A stretch of DNA of 64,000 nt. Origin: Bactericera cockerelli (taxonomy: Eukaryota; Arthropoda; Insecta; Hemiptera; Triozidae). Made by a program: the position numbers and the translations under genes. This document shows positions 28,202-39,600 of the stretch, piece after piece (position 1 is the stretch's first letter; each line of letters starts with the position of its first letter). Under the pieces are notes generated by a model, which was given only the letters and a program-made list of their open reading frames with translations, was not told the origin of the DNA and made no database searches. Location: positions 4,162,565 through 4,226,564 of the forward strand of contig CM044966.1 in assembly GCA_024516035.1 (NCBI GenBank). Reading direction: 5' to 3'.

Positions 28202-28651
28202 CCTTTTGCACTCGAAAGCATGTGTGAGATGACAAATTGACAAACAAGAAATCTCCTACAACTCGTCGCAAATAAATGTTCGACCTCAGATAAGGTCGAT
28301 GTCATGTCTCACATGACAAGAGTACACCGCATATAAGGTCGATGTCATGTCTGAAATGACAACACTGCTTTTTGTGTTTAATGATTACTCCCGTTTTTTT
28401 GGATTCACTTTTTGAGAAATGAATAATTTGGCCTAGCTTCACAGACATATTGTCTATAAATCAATGGCCAATTTCACCCTGAACATTGTTTTTTTTGTAG
28501 ACAATAGATATTATTCCAAAAACCACGACAACCTAATGGAGTTTTGGAGTTTCTAACCTTACCAGTTACAGCTGTTTTTATTGTTTTCATATGAGACATG
28601 CCATCGACCTTATCTGAGGTCGTTGAAAATATTGCTGCAGAGTGCTAAAGG
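28202..28651. mobile_element. piggyBac-like MITE, ~450 bases (copy 2)
   Basis: Counterpart of 16576-17026 with TTAA at 28198-28201 and 28652-28655. Confidence 0.78.
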
Positions 28652-28671
28652 TTAAATTAATCTTTCAATTT

Positions 28672-29344
28672 TACTTCCGAGAAATTTCTAATATTAGAAA
28701 TTGGAAGTATTGTGTTCGTTTTTGTAAAAAAAAAAACATTTTTTTTTGCTCCGATTTCAATTTTTTCCATGTTTCTGGACGTTTCATAACCTCCTGAGCA
28801 AATTTGGTTCTGTGTCCGTCTGTCGGTCTGTCTGTCAAAACGATTCCTTGTAACGCGAAACTACTGACCGGATTTTGATGAAATCGTGCACACATCTAGG
28901 AGACATTCTGTAAATGGTCCCATTTTAAATTCATCGAATTCGGTTCTGGGTGAAAGAGACCATGCGCCTGACCACTAACTTTTTACTTAAACGCTTATAT
29001 CTCGTAAACGGTACACCCATTTTTGATGATTTTTTTTATGTACATGCATATTATTGTTTTGCATAGGCTATTTATTAAATTAATTTTAATTTTACCTGAT
29101 ATTTAAGAAAATCCTAAATTTTGGGCAAAAAACTAAAAAAATAAGGACCACGACTTGCCGATACAGAATATTTTGTGGAATCTAGAATTTAGAAAAAACG
29201 GTATTCTACCATATAAATTAAATTTGAAGAAAATCGGTTCAGTCGTTTTGGAGATACAAGTAATTTTGTATAAAATCTCGAAATTGGCATGTGTTTACAA
29301 TATGAAACAATCACGAGGAAGTATTGTGTCCATAATTACACTGC
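28672..29344 (+). mobile_element. Z-family element (copy 2)
   Basis: Counterpart of 17047-17680; it keeps an additional stretch (near 29206-29265) that copy 1 lacks. Confidence 0.75.
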
Positions 29345-29410
29345 CAATTAATAAATCATTTTTTTTTTATTTTTCATATTTTTTTGTTTGTTTGCAGAGC
29401 ACCCATCTTA

Positions 29411-29829
29411 AGCGATTTCTATTTGGCTTCTAAGAATTTGGCTTCTGAAATGATTTAATAATCGCATGTAAAAGCAATGCGCAATGAAGTTTTGAGGACA
29501 TCAGTATGAATAGAAGGTTCGACAATTTTGACATAATACTCAATTTGTTATAAATTCAGCCTGTTCTATTTTTTTATCAACGCCTGATATTATTATGAGT
29601 ATGCAATGTGCACTAATGATTAAAAAATACATCAGTATGTACAGGAAAGTGTTAAGTTCATTTTTCCATACCATCCTGAGTACTTTTTTTCTCCTTGGGG
29701 AATGTGGATATGTTTGAATTTACTGTAAAGTTTTTTTGAAACTTTGAAGTTCATTTCGAAGGCAAATTCCAAGACTTCGTCTATTATATGTTTAACACTT
29801 CGAACCACCTCACTAAAGAGTGAGATAGA
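29411..29829. other. Unassigned stretch
   Basis: No repeat recognised. An open minus-strand frame at 29632-29832 is short and unsupported. Confidence 0.4.
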
Positions 29830-29881
29830 CAAGGAGAGAGAGAGAGGGGGAGAGAAGAGAGAGAGAGAGAGAGAGAGAAGA

Positions 29882-29912
<31 letters not shown>

Positions 29913-29914
29913 GT

Positions 29915-29956
<42 letters not shown>

Positions 29957-30170
29957 GAGAGGGAGAGAAGGAGAGGGAGAGAAGGAGAGAGAGAGAGTTG
30001 GAGAGAGAGGAGAGAAGGAGGAGAGGAGAGAAGGAGAGAGAGGAGAGAAGGGAGAGAGAGAGAAGAAGAGAGAGAGAAGAGAGAGAGAGAGAGAAGGAGA
30101 GAGGAGAAGGAGAGAGAAAGAGAAAGAGAGAGAGAGGGAGAGAACAGAGATACAGAGAGAAAGAGGAAGA
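29830..30170. repeat. (GA)n microsatellite
   Basis: About 340 bases of GAGA with GGAG and GAAG interruptions; all ORFs here are artefacts. Confidence 0.95.
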
Positions 30171-30384
30171 CAAAAAACTACCTTAGGAGGAAACTTGAGG
30201 TAACTAGAAACTTTAGGTAGCTTTTGAGACTTCAGGAGATGAATGATTATTATTGCTATAATAATAATGAAACTCTTATTATGAGTAAGAAATAACAGGA
30301 AAATTTCAGAGAGAGAGATAGAGAGTTTGTAAGAGTTTTAATGGAGAGACAGAGAGAGAGAGAAAAAGAAAAGAGAAATTGAGA

Positions 30385-30435
<51 letters not shown>

Positions 30436-30904
30436 AAAGAAAAAAGAGAGAAAAAGAACATGAAAAGAAAATACTTTGGAGTTTGAAAAAGTTTACAGGA
30501 AACAACCCCTTTTCTGTTTTCGCTCTTCTTGATTTATCTTGAAGAGAGTTGAGACGCACACTTTGTAACTAAACTTGGTTATGAGTGCAATGATAAGTAT
30601 TAATAATAATATTAATTATTATTTACAATAACACCAGAAGCTTTAAGAACATAGTGTACAATACATAACACCCAAACACGTGTGGACCCGGTAAAAAAAG
30701 TTAAAAAATATAAGTAGGTATATGTGCGATATTTATATAATTATTGCTCGTATATTTATATAATTATTGCTATTACTTACTATATTCAATTTTTAAAAAA
30801 ATCTTTTTCTACATAAACTTTTTCAGGGACACAATGTAATACTATGTATAACTACGAAAAGATGATAATTTTTAAAACAGGATGATAATTTTGAGATACA
30901 AACT
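30171..30904. repeat. AT-rich DNA with a second (GA)n/(GT)n tract
   Basis: A (GA)n stretch with (GT)n at 30305-30450. The remainder, including tandem TATTTATATAATTATTGCT (30730-30770), holds no gene. Confidence 0.7.
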
Positions 30905-31200
30905 CGCACACGCTGTGTATGTTTGAGTGGCACTGAATGTGTTAATCTCATGGCACCCCAGGTAGTTACCCCCTGCTATACCCTGTATATGTTTGAGTGG
31001 CACTGAATGTGTTAATCTCAGGACACCCCAGGAAGTTAGCATTTAGCCCCCTGCTACACCCTGTATATGTTTGAGTGGCACTGAACGTGTCAATCTCAGG
31101 GCACCCCAGGTAGTTAACATTCAGCCCCCTGCTATACGCTGTATATGTTTGAGTAGCACTGAACGTGTTAATCTCAGGGCTCCCCAGGTAGTTAGCTAAA
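30905..31200. repeat. Minisatellite, four units of ~60-80 bases
   Basis: Units share CCCTGTATATGTTTGAGTGG, CACTGAATGTGTTAATCTCA and CACCCCAGGTAGTTA. The word GGCACTGAATGTGTTAA resembles the end of the 188-base TTAA MITE (TTGGCGCTGAATGTGTTAA). Confidence 0.85.
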
Positions 31201-31317
31201 TTCCTGCTGTGATAAAGTTTCAACACCCTCAGTTCCTGTAATTAGGCAATTAGGGTGGCAGATGCAAATCATAAAAGAGTGGAATCTAGTTGAAGGAATT
31301 CCAACCAGGTTGCGCTC

Positions 31318-31520
31318 TCTTATTATTATTACTCTTATGCAACACTTTATTACTATGCAATTAAATGTAAATGGACATTATGTACATCGTACATACAAAG
31401 AATTATTTTAAAAATGGAAAAAATATATACAATAAAAATGAAAAAGAATAGAAAATAAAACATTATGACCTATTTAAAAGGCGGGGTTATTGCCTATGGC
31501 AATCTCTTCCACCCAACCCT
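31318..31520 (-). repeat. R-tail repeat copy
   Basis: Minus strand from GGGTTGGGTGGAAGAG to the AT-rich end, with (ATT)n at the left border. Confidence 0.65.
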
Positions 31521-31539
31521 TGGATCATTTCTACTTTAT

Positions 31540-31790
31540 GCCTCCGTGGCGTAACAGTTGTGACTACTACCGTGTAGTCCAGAGATCCCGAGTTCAATTC
31601 CCGGTTGGAGCAGACTTTTTAAACAAAAAATTCTACTCCCTCCGAAGACGTGAGGATGGTATTTCCGACTCTACCCAGGCTGGGTGAGGTTATCGTGGGG
31701 TGATGGGCTGATAAGACCCCCAGCAAATGGAAGGTAAAACACCCGTCCTGGTTATTTGAGATAGCAGGACGTTAACTCACCAAAAGAATC
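31540..31790 (+). repeat. SINE-G
   Basis: Head GCCTCCGTGGCGTAACAG (A-box) with B-box GAGTTCAATTCCCGG, then a body with CTACCCAGGCTGGGTGAGG and AACACCCGTCCTGGTTA. Confidence 0.75.
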
Positions 31791-31882
31791 GATGGACATG
31801 AAAGGACCTTAGACATTGAATCTGGGCGTCCATTTGATCCTCTCACCATCTATCTCATAAACACGAAATTATTTTCATTTAT

Positions 31883-32594
31883 TACTTCCGAGAAATTTCT
31901 AATATTAGAAATCGGAAGTATTGTGTTCGTTTTTGTAAAAAAAAATATTTTTTTGCTCCGATTTCAATTTTTTTCATATTTCTGGACGTTTCATAACCTA
32001 CTGAGTAAATTTGGTTTTGTGTCCGTCTGTCGGTCTGTCGGTCTGTCGGTCTGTCTGTTAAAACGATTCCTTGTAACGCGCAAATCTCGGAAACTACTCG
32101 ACCGATTTTGATGAAATTTTGCACACATCTAGGAGACATTCTGTAGATGGTCCCATTTTAAATTCATCGAATTCATACTACCGGTTCTGGGTGAAAGAGA
32201 CCATGCGCCTGACCACTAACTTTTTACTTAAACGCTTATATCTCGTGAATGGTACACCCGATTTCGATGAAATTTTGTAAGAATATGCATATTATTGTTT
32301 TACATAGGTTATTTATATTTTTTTTAAATTAATTATAATTTGACTCTGATATTTAAGAAAATCCGAAATTTTGGACAAAAAAGTAAAAAAATAAGGACCA
32401 CGACTTGCCGATACAGAATTTTTTGTAGAATCTAGATTGTAGAAAAAACGATATTCTACCATATAAAACAAATTTGAAGAAAATCGGTTGAGCCGTTTTG
32501 GAGATACAAGTAATTTCCTATAAAATGTCAAAATTGGCACGTGTTTACAATGTGAAGCAATCACGAGGAAGTATTGTGTCTATAATTGGCAGTG
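31883..32594 (+). mobile_element. Z-family element, longest uninterrupted copy
   Basis: Palindromic start at 31883, (GTCG)n-like GTCTGTCGGTCTGTCGG, two GAxxGATTTYGATGAAATTTT words, end GAGGAAGTATTGTGTCTATA-ATTGGCAGTG at 32594. 712 bases; a good reference copy for the family. Confidence 0.75.
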
Positions 32595-32639
32595 TTTTTT
32601 TATTTTTCTTATTAATTAATACCTTCTATCATTTTTTCT

Positions 32640-32830
32640 TTTCCTTTCTCTCCCTCTCTCCCTCTAGCTGAGGGATCAAGACGTCTGACTGATAATCCGA
32701 AGAGCGTGGGATCGAAACCCAGCCGGGACATGACAAGTTATCCTCTCATTTCGGATTTTGACTACATCTTAGTAATGTCTTGGACTTACTGCTGGAATAT
32801 TGTGACTCTTTAGTCCTAATTTAAGTAATA
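32640..32830 (+). repeat. SINE-A copy
   Basis: Contains TAGCTGAGGGATCAAGACG, B-box GGGATCGAAACCCAGCCGGG and the body word ACATGACAAGTTATCC with the usual TTACTGCTGGAATATTG. Confidence 0.72.
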
Positions 32831-33284
32831 TTTTTCTTCGTCTTCTTTCTTTTTGCATTTTCCCAAACGTACTTGGGGTTGCCATTGTACAACCTCTTCC
32901 TCATGGTTGAGGTTGGTTGGTTCAGGCACTCCTCCCTCTCCCAAAAAGATAGCTTAGGAGATGAAATTTTTGTAATAATAAAAAAAAAAATATTTTTTTC
33001 AAAATCTAATCAAAATCATCTCCCTTCCTCTCATTCTTACTGTTCTATGATATTATTTTTTTAATAATTAACGGATCTTACCTTTGTTTTTTTTTTTATG
33101 AATAAGCTAAGGCCGGCCATGGCAAAGTACGGGGCCGAAGCTTTTTTCCTATAGAATCAATTTAATCAAGCAAATGCTCTTCGAGCTTTTTCTTTTCAGG
33201 AAACCTTTTTCTTTTGTTCTCTAAAAATATATAATTTTAATTTTTAAAATAAAATAAAATTCTTCATCAACGGTTTTAATCAAT
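32831..33284. other. Low-complexity AT-rich DNA with a SINE-G body scrap
   Basis: ACAACCTCTTCCTCATGGTTGAGGTTGG at 32889-32916 matches the SINE-G body. Otherwise nothing recognised. Confidence 0.45.
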
Positions 33285-33606
33285 TTTAATGAGGAAAGAG
33301 AAAGACAGAGAATGAGAAAAAAAAGAGAGAGAGAAGAATGAAAGGAGAGAAAAAGAGTGTGTGAGAGAGAGAGAGCGAGAGATAAGAGAGAGAGATAGAG
33401 AGGGAAAGATAAGAGAGAGAGAGAAAAAGAGAGATAGAGGAAAAGAGAGAGAGAGAGGTCGATAGAGAAAGAGAGAGAAGAGAGAGAGAGAGTGAGAGAG
33501 TGAGAGAGAGTGAGAGAGAGTGAGAGAGAGTGAGAGAGAGAGAGAAAGTAAAAGAAAGAGTGAGAAAGAAAGAGAAAGAAAGAGAGACAGAGAGAGAAAT
33601 AAAGAA

Positions 33607-33657
<51 letters not shown>

Positions 33658-34130
33658 AGGAGAAGAGAGAGATACGGTTATAAAATACAATTCGCGGAAT
33701 TTTCCACTTTTTTCTAAAATCAATTTCGGAATGAAAGTGACACATGAAGACAGGAGACAAAAAAATATCGAGAATATCCATTGAATAAATATGAGTGAAG
33801 TTATTGTTTTGAATCTATTGTGAAATAATGTAGAAAAATATTTTTATTTTCTTTTTCTCTCTCTCATTCGCACTCACTCTCTGTCTCTTTTTCTCTCTTT
33901 CTCTCTCTCTCACTCTCTCCCTTTCTCTGCCTCACTCTCACTCACTCTCTTTCTCACTCACTCTTTCTCTCTTTCTCGCACTCAATTTCTTTCTCTCTCA
34001 CTCTGTTCCTCTATCTCTCTCTATTTCTCTTTCTATCTAAGTAAATTTCTCTCTCTCACTCACTCTCTTTCTCTCTGTATATCTCTCTCACTCACTCACT
34101 ATCTCCCTCTCACTCACTCGTACTATTCTA
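33285..34130. repeat. (GA)n tract followed by (CT)n tract
   Basis: GA repeats at 33285-33665 and CT repeats at 33850-34130 flank about 185 bases of ordinary DNA, giving a purine arm and a pyrimidine arm that could pair. Confidence 0.92.
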
Positions 34131-34194
34131 GCAGTGAGCATAAGACTAGTATTATGTGGCCAAAATCCTAAATTCAAGCGTAACTTGTAATGTC

Positions 34195-34262
34195 TCTGCT
34201 GGATTTCGAACCCGCGACCTCTGGATTACCAGACGGACGCAAGACACCTCGAGAGCCAGCGG
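34195..34262 (-). repeat. SINE-A head fragment
   Basis: Minus strand reads TCTGGTAATCCAGAGGTCGC then GGGTTCGAAATCC, the 3' half of the tRNA-like head. Confidence 0.6.
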
Positions 34263-34334
34263 GCCAGAACATTATTAAGTTATAGAGAACAACATTTTTA
34301 TAGATTAAAAAGATTATACGGGTCTATTCTGATC

Positions 34335-34590
34335 ATTTTTTTTTTTTTGATATCTTGAACTTTTTGGACCTCGGCCCCAATTCACAGGTATTTTGGGGGG
34401 GACCCGCTTTGACTAACTTTTTTTAATATTCATCCTAAGTTGTGACATATCAAACCCAATGATTCTGAGATGCTGATTACGGATTTGGCACTGATTTTTA
34501 AATATCTGTTACTGTTGAGTCACCAGTGGCGGAATTCAACTTCTTTTTGGTGGATAAGGATAGTCGTGTGATGTTTACAGCAGATTTTTT
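34335..34590 (-). mobile_element. Diverged copy of the 25934 element
   Basis: Minus strand matches the 5' part of 25934-26614 (TGTAAACATCACACGACTATCC, GACCCCCCCCAAAATACC), with a 3' truncation. Confidence 0.65.
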
Positions 34591-35065
34591 TAATATTAAT
34601 TTTTGATAGTAAAATCTATTATTTATGATGAAATTGGTATTTTTTTTTTTGGTAATTGAATAAAATTCAATTTTATGTGTAATCTTTTTGATATGTAATC
34701 TTGTTTAATTCTACACTGGACTCGCCCGTTAATAAATATAATTTATTATTATTATGTAATGCTCGTATAATAGAATTTTTAATATCTCTGATCTTTTTCA
34801 TTCTCATTATTTTTTATTCTCTCATTATTGCAATACTTTGGCTCGTGCAACATCAATTACAATTTTTACGGTGAAATCAATATGGGCTTAAAAAAAAAGA
34901 GAAGGGAGGTAAAAGGGAGTTGTAAAGAGTTAGAGAGACAGGGGGAAAGAAAAAAAAGTTTTAGATTGATAAAAAAATGCCTCGTGTAAAAAGTAGGATA
35001 TGAGAATAATATTGCTTTTATCATCAAAAATAGAATGGACCTCGTGTACCTATTTTTTTATTTCG
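34591..35065. other. Unassigned AT-rich stretch
   Basis: No gene or repeat family recognised. Confidence 0.4.
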
Positions 35066-35390
35066 TCTATCGAATCCGTTAATCCGTTGGTTCGAATCCC
35101 ACCCAATGCATGAATTTTTCCTACATTTTTTTTCAGGCCTTAATTTAAAATGTTTTTCATCAAGAAGAGAATAGATGAAAAAAACCTTGCACTGGTGGTT
35201 AACGCACTAGTCTGGTACTCTAGGTAGCGTAGGGAACCGTTGGTTCAAGTCCCACCCAGTGCATGAATTTTACCTCAATAATTTGAGGTTATGACATAAT
35301 AATAAGACTCTGATGGTTAGGTGGTAGAAAATGCTTTCAGCATCAACCTCGCCTGGTGGTTACCTTCCATCCTTTGTCACACCTTTAGAG
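35066..35390 (+). repeat. SINE-E, one fragment and one full copy
   Basis: The full copy (35187-35390) has GCACTGGTGGTTAACGCAC (A-box), GGTTCAAGTCCCACC (B-box), and the body GACTCTGATGGTTAGGTGG to GCCTGGTGGTTACCTTCC. A 5'-truncated copy lies at 35066-35130. Confidence 0.75.
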
Positions 35391-35394
35391 CCTC

Positions 35395-35463
35395 ATTAAT
35401 ATCTCTCTCTCTCTCTCTTTTCTCCCTAACTTTCTCTCTCTCCCTCTCTTCTTTCTCCCTAAC

Positions 35464-35512
<49 letters not shown>

Positions 35513-35572
35513 CTTCATCATTCTACCTCTCGCCTTCTCTTTCTCTCTCTCTCTTTCCCTTTCTCTCATTGA
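35395..35572. repeat. (CT)n microsatellite
   Basis: CTCT with two TTCTCCCTAACTTTCTCT units near 35418-35475. Confidence 0.93.
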
Positions 35573-36164
35573 AACATATTAATCCTCTGTTAATTGGCTT
35601 AGTGAATCCTGGAGGATAAACCTCTAAGAGGTTTATGCGTAATTATGTACCTACCATACAGGGTTGCACTGCACATAATCAAGCTCGCCTCCAATCTCGC
35701 CGGGAGGCGAGCGCTCGTCAAGTAGCGCCAGCTAACTGGCCTATATTAACACGAAACAGAGTTTACTCGTATATGTAATGTAAATGTAACTTAAAAAGCC
35801 TTTATTTCTACAATTAAATTTACACACAACATAAATACATAGTGTATGGCATCTTGTACAAAATCAGATTAATATCTGAGGCCTCCCCATGTAAAGGGGG
35901 CATCTGAACAACTGTGGTTTTAAGGATATAAATTCAAAGAAGAAAAAAAAGTTCATAATGTATTTGGTTTTATTGTTTATAGTATTTTAAGTTCACCAGA
36001 AATATTTATCATCCCTGTTTTTTTATTATTATTGTTTTGTTTTTAAGGTGAGAATGTTTAGCAGACTTATTTATTTTGTAGCCATGAAACAGGAGCTACA
36101 CTACTTCTAAAAAAAGTATATTCCATTATATATTCTTTATATATTATTATGTATATTCACGTTT
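35573..36164. repeat. Mostly unassigned; contains a dispersed repeat at 35780-35930
   Basis: TTGTACAAAATCAGATTAATATCTGAGGCCT at 35853-35883 matches 52500-52545 (with AGGCCTC and AAGGGGGCAT versus AAGGAGGCAT). This is a dispersed element, probably a retroposon 3' end. No gene. Confidence 0.5.
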
Positions 36165-36985
36165 ATCGTTGTTTTCAACTGTATGGTCATATCAGGACGG
36201 ACTTGTTTCAATCATAACAAACTTTTTCTCTATTATATTTAATAAATTCTGGTAATCCAGATACCGTAAGGATCCGTTGGTTCAAATTCCACCCAGTGAA
36301 TGAATTTTTCCTCATTAATTTGAGTTTCTGACCACAGAATAATAAGACTCTGAGGGTTAGATGGTAGAAAATGTTTTGAGCATTAATCTCGCCTGGGGTT
36401 ACATTCCACTAAAAAGAGTATTATTATTATTAAATTCTAACCAATTACATTTCAATTCCGGCATTTCAATCCAATTATATAAATTAAATTTCTATATGTA
36501 TATTTGTATAATTCACCTTTCCGTTCGTTTATTTTTTTTTAATTTTTAATTCACGTCATTTTCAACTGCATGGTAATTGGTCATATTAGAGCGGATTTAT
36601 TTCAATCATGACGAATTATTTTTCTATTTCATTTAATAAAATCTATCCAATCACAAAATTCTATTTCCATTCCGCTATTTCTATTAAATTATAAAGATTA
36701 CATTTCTATATTATTTTCCATTTTATTATTATTACTTTTTTTAACTTTTCGTTTAACGTCATTCTCAACTGCATGGTCATACGAGGACATATTTATTTCA
36801 ATCATAACAAAATTCTTTTCTATCTCATATTTAATAAAATCTATTCAATCACAATTCTATTTCCATTCCACTATTCCTATCCAATTATAAAAATTACATT
36901 TCTATATTATTTTCCATTCCATTATTCCAATTCAATCACGATTCCATTCCTTCTATACCTACTTCATTTTTCATTATTTCCATTC
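36165..36985. repeat. Degenerate tandem copies of a SINE-body repeat plus a SINE-E fragment
   Basis: TTTCAACTGYATGGTCAT with ATTTCAATCATAAC recurs at about 36170, 36560 and 36765, spaced about 200 bases apart, each followed by CATTCC-rich DNA. SINE-E 3' sequence lies at 36245-36412. Confidence 0.55.
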
Positions 36986-37004
36986 AACTCTTCTGCGAAG
37001 TTAC

Positions 37005-37358
37005 CAGGGATTCCCAAACTGTGGTCCGCGAGGCTCTGGTGGTCCTAGAGAAGGTTTCAAGTGGACCGCGAGGAGATCCCTAAAGAAGAGAAAACAAAAA
37101 CAAATCAAATAATATTATTGCTAAATTATCTTTAAGTCTTAATAATTTGAATGTAATTTTATTTGAAAGATCCTTTGTAAATTGTGCTTAATGTTTCATG
37201 AACTGCATAATAAAACACATTATATTTTATAATTATTATCCTTAATACAAAGAAAAAAAATCTTCTAACTTTTGTTGAAAGTACCTACTGCTAGTGGTTC
37301 GTCAAAAATTATGAAATTCAAGAGTGGTCCGTGGCATGAGGAAGTTTGGGAACCCCTG
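37005..37358. mobile_element. hAT-like MITE
   Basis: Inverted ends CAGGGATTCCCAAACT and AGTTTGGGAACCCCTG bound 354 bases, with GTGGTCC words near both ends. Flanking octamers (GAAGTTAC, ATCTATAA) do not match, so the target duplication has decayed or the element is recombinant. Confidence 0.65.
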
Positions 37359-37494
37359 ATCTATAAGTACGCATAGAAATCACTTCAAAAGCATAAAGCT
37401 CGAACTTTGCCCTTTTTTTCTAGAACTTATTATTATTATTATTTCTCTTTTTCTAAACCCATTTACTAGCAATATTATTATAAATATAAATTAT

Positions 37495-37720
37495 TATCAT
37501 TATTTGCATTGGCTGGCTGGGGGACTATAAACAGGGAGGAGACCAGCATTGGCTTGGTTCTGGGGGCCCTTGTCAATTTTATTATTAGCCTCCTTGTAAA
37601 GAAAGTGGTAGCCTCCTTGTAAAGATTCAGTACCTTTGTAAAGACAGAAGTACTGAGCCATTCCTCCACTGTCTGGCTACCATCGTTCACGATAACGTCA
37701 TCCTATGATGATGATGATGA
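37495..37720. repeat. Single unit of the GACTATAAACAGG repeat
   Basis: CTGGGGGACTATAAACAGG through GGTTCTGGGGGCCCTTGT to CACTGTCTGGCTACCATCG. The same unit occurs in tandem at 38880-39220 and inverted at 59135-59285. Confidence 0.65.
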
Positions 37721-38139
37721 TTTGCATTGTGGGCGCGTGTCCTATCCTTGAAGATCTCAATGAAATATTTCTGTCCTGAGAGACCTTTAATATATTTGAA
37801 TACATTAATTAACAGTAATATACATCTTTCATAGTAGAACAAACTGGAAATGTGCCCAGCACACTAGCCGCATTCCCGCGCTGTATATAAATACATATAT
37901 GAAATATTTTATTTGAAATAGTTTAATAACTTAATATGTTCGAATTTCAAACCGCCATAATTATGTTTACAACTTTGTAACACGGTGAATGCCATGTACT
38001 GGCGTTCGTCACCACACCACTCTTCCTATCGAAGAAATCAGATCCTGACAAAGATACCATAGGTGAAGAAACTGGGATCTGATAATTTATGTCCTCTTCC
38101 ACGTACTATTAATTTTTTTTCTCATTTTCTTTTATATCA
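37721..38139. other. Unassigned stretch
   Basis: No gene or recognised repeat. Confidence 0.4.
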
Positions 38140-38531
38140 TTTCTCTCTTTCACTCACACATCCCTACTATCCCATTTTCTATCTCTCTCTATTTTCGCCT
38201 CTTTTTCGATTTTTTTCTCTTTCTACCTCTTTCCCACATTTTTTCTCCCTCTCTCCAATATTTCTTTACTTCTTTCTCTCTCTCTCTTTCGCTCGCTCCC
38301 TTTTTCACTCTCACTCTCTTTCTCTCTCTCTCTTTTTCTCTCTCTCTTTCTTTTTTCTCACTCTCTCTCCTTTTTTTCTCTCTCTCACTCTCTCTCTCTA
38401 ATTTTCTTTCACATGCTCGCTCTCTCTCTCCTATCTGTTCCTATCTGTATTTTTTCTCGAACTTTCTTATTTTTTCTAGCCACACCACGTATTTCATTAA
38501 AATGGAGCACAATGTGCAATCAGTCACTTCA

Positions 38532-38566
<35 letters not shown>

Positions 38567-38770
38567 CTCCTTCTCTCTCTATCTCTCCCTCTCCATCTCT
38601 CTCTCTTTCTCTGTCTCTATATCTCTTTCCTTCTATCCCTCTATCTTTCTTTGTCTTTATCTCTCTCTCTTTCTATCCCTCTCTGTTTCTCTCTCTCTAT
38701 ATATCTCTTTCTTTCTATCCCTCTATCTTTCTTTGTCTTTATCTCTCTCTCTCTCTATCTTTCTTTAAAT
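38140..38770. repeat. (CT)n microsatellite, two blocks
   Basis: Blocks 38140-38440 and 38530-38768 with a short ordinary spacer. The second block carries a ~70-base internal repeat (TTTCTATCCCTCTATCTTTC, CTTTGTCTTTATCTCTCTC). Confidence 0.92.
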
Positions 38771-38879
38771 AAATAAACCTTTATTTGGATTAATTTATGA
38801 GTACAAAAGCAAATTATTTATGAGTAACAAAATAAATAAATAATAGTTATCATAATGAAGCCAATTCAGCGTAGGTGTT

Positions 38880-39225
38880 TGCGGAGGTGTCTTGGGGACT
38901 ATAAACAGTAAGTAGACCAGCAGTCTCGCTGAGGGACTATAATCAGTATGTAGACCAGCAGTCTGGCTGGGGGACTATAAACAGGGAGTAGACCAGCAGT
39001 CTGCTGGGGGACTATAATCAGTATGTAGACCAGCAGTCTGGCTGAGGGACTATAAACAGAGAGTAGACCAGCAGTCTGGCTGGGGGACTATAAACAGTAA
39101 ACCAGCATTGGTTTGGTTCTGGGGGCCCTTGTAAATTATTAGCCTCCTTGTAAATACACCGGTAGAAATCATTCCTCCACTGTCTGGCTACCATCGTTTA
39201 CGATGACTTCACCAATTGATGATGA
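38880..39225. repeat. ~37-base minisatellite, six units, with flanking body
   Basis: GGGGACTATAAACAGKRAGTAGACCAGCAGTCTGGCTG recurs six times (in parts: GACTATAAACAG, TAGACCAGCAGTC). It then enters the non-repeated part shared with 37540-37720. Only one unit is present in the other two loci, so the array expanded here. Confidence 0.85.
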
Positions 39226-39404
39226 TGAGGTGTCTTCCTCTAACTAACTCTCTTTTTTTTCTCATTATTTTCTCACTTTCTTTTTTCTCTATTAGCTCTC
39301 TCTCTTTCTCATTTTGTTAGAGATTATTTCTTCTTACAATTTAGGTAACAGAAGGTCACATGATGTTCATTATTATTATCCTTCTTAATAGTAACACTCT
39401 TTAC
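39226..39404. other. Unassigned, partly CT-rich
   Basis: CTTTTTTCTC-type sequence at 39245-39320, nothing else recognised. Confidence 0.4.
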
Positions 39405-39600
39405 TAGAAGGTAACCACCAGACGAGGTTAATGCTCAGAGCATTTTCCACCACTTATCCCTCAGAGTCTTATTATTCTGTGGTCACAAACTAAAATAATG
39501 ACAAAAATTCATACACTGGGTGGGATTTGAACCAACGGATCGTTACGCTACCTGGATTACCAGACGTTTACCACTTTACTACCAGTGCACGGTTTTTTCA
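39405..39600 (-). repeat. SINE-E copy
   Basis: Minus strand shows the head GCACTGGTAGTAAAGTGGTA, the B-box GGTTCAAATCCCACCC, and the body ending GGTGGTTACCTTCTAG. Confidence 0.75.

Larger units (their letters stand above)
20687..29410. repeat. Large duplication, copy 2 (~8.7 kb)
   Basis: Matches 9869-17747 throughout. It lacks the mariner and one internal ~130-base unit, has more 36-base minisatellite units, and carries 1.87 kb of extra transposon DNA at 25934-27802. Homology ends at GAGCACCCATCTTA near 29410. Confidence 0.92.
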
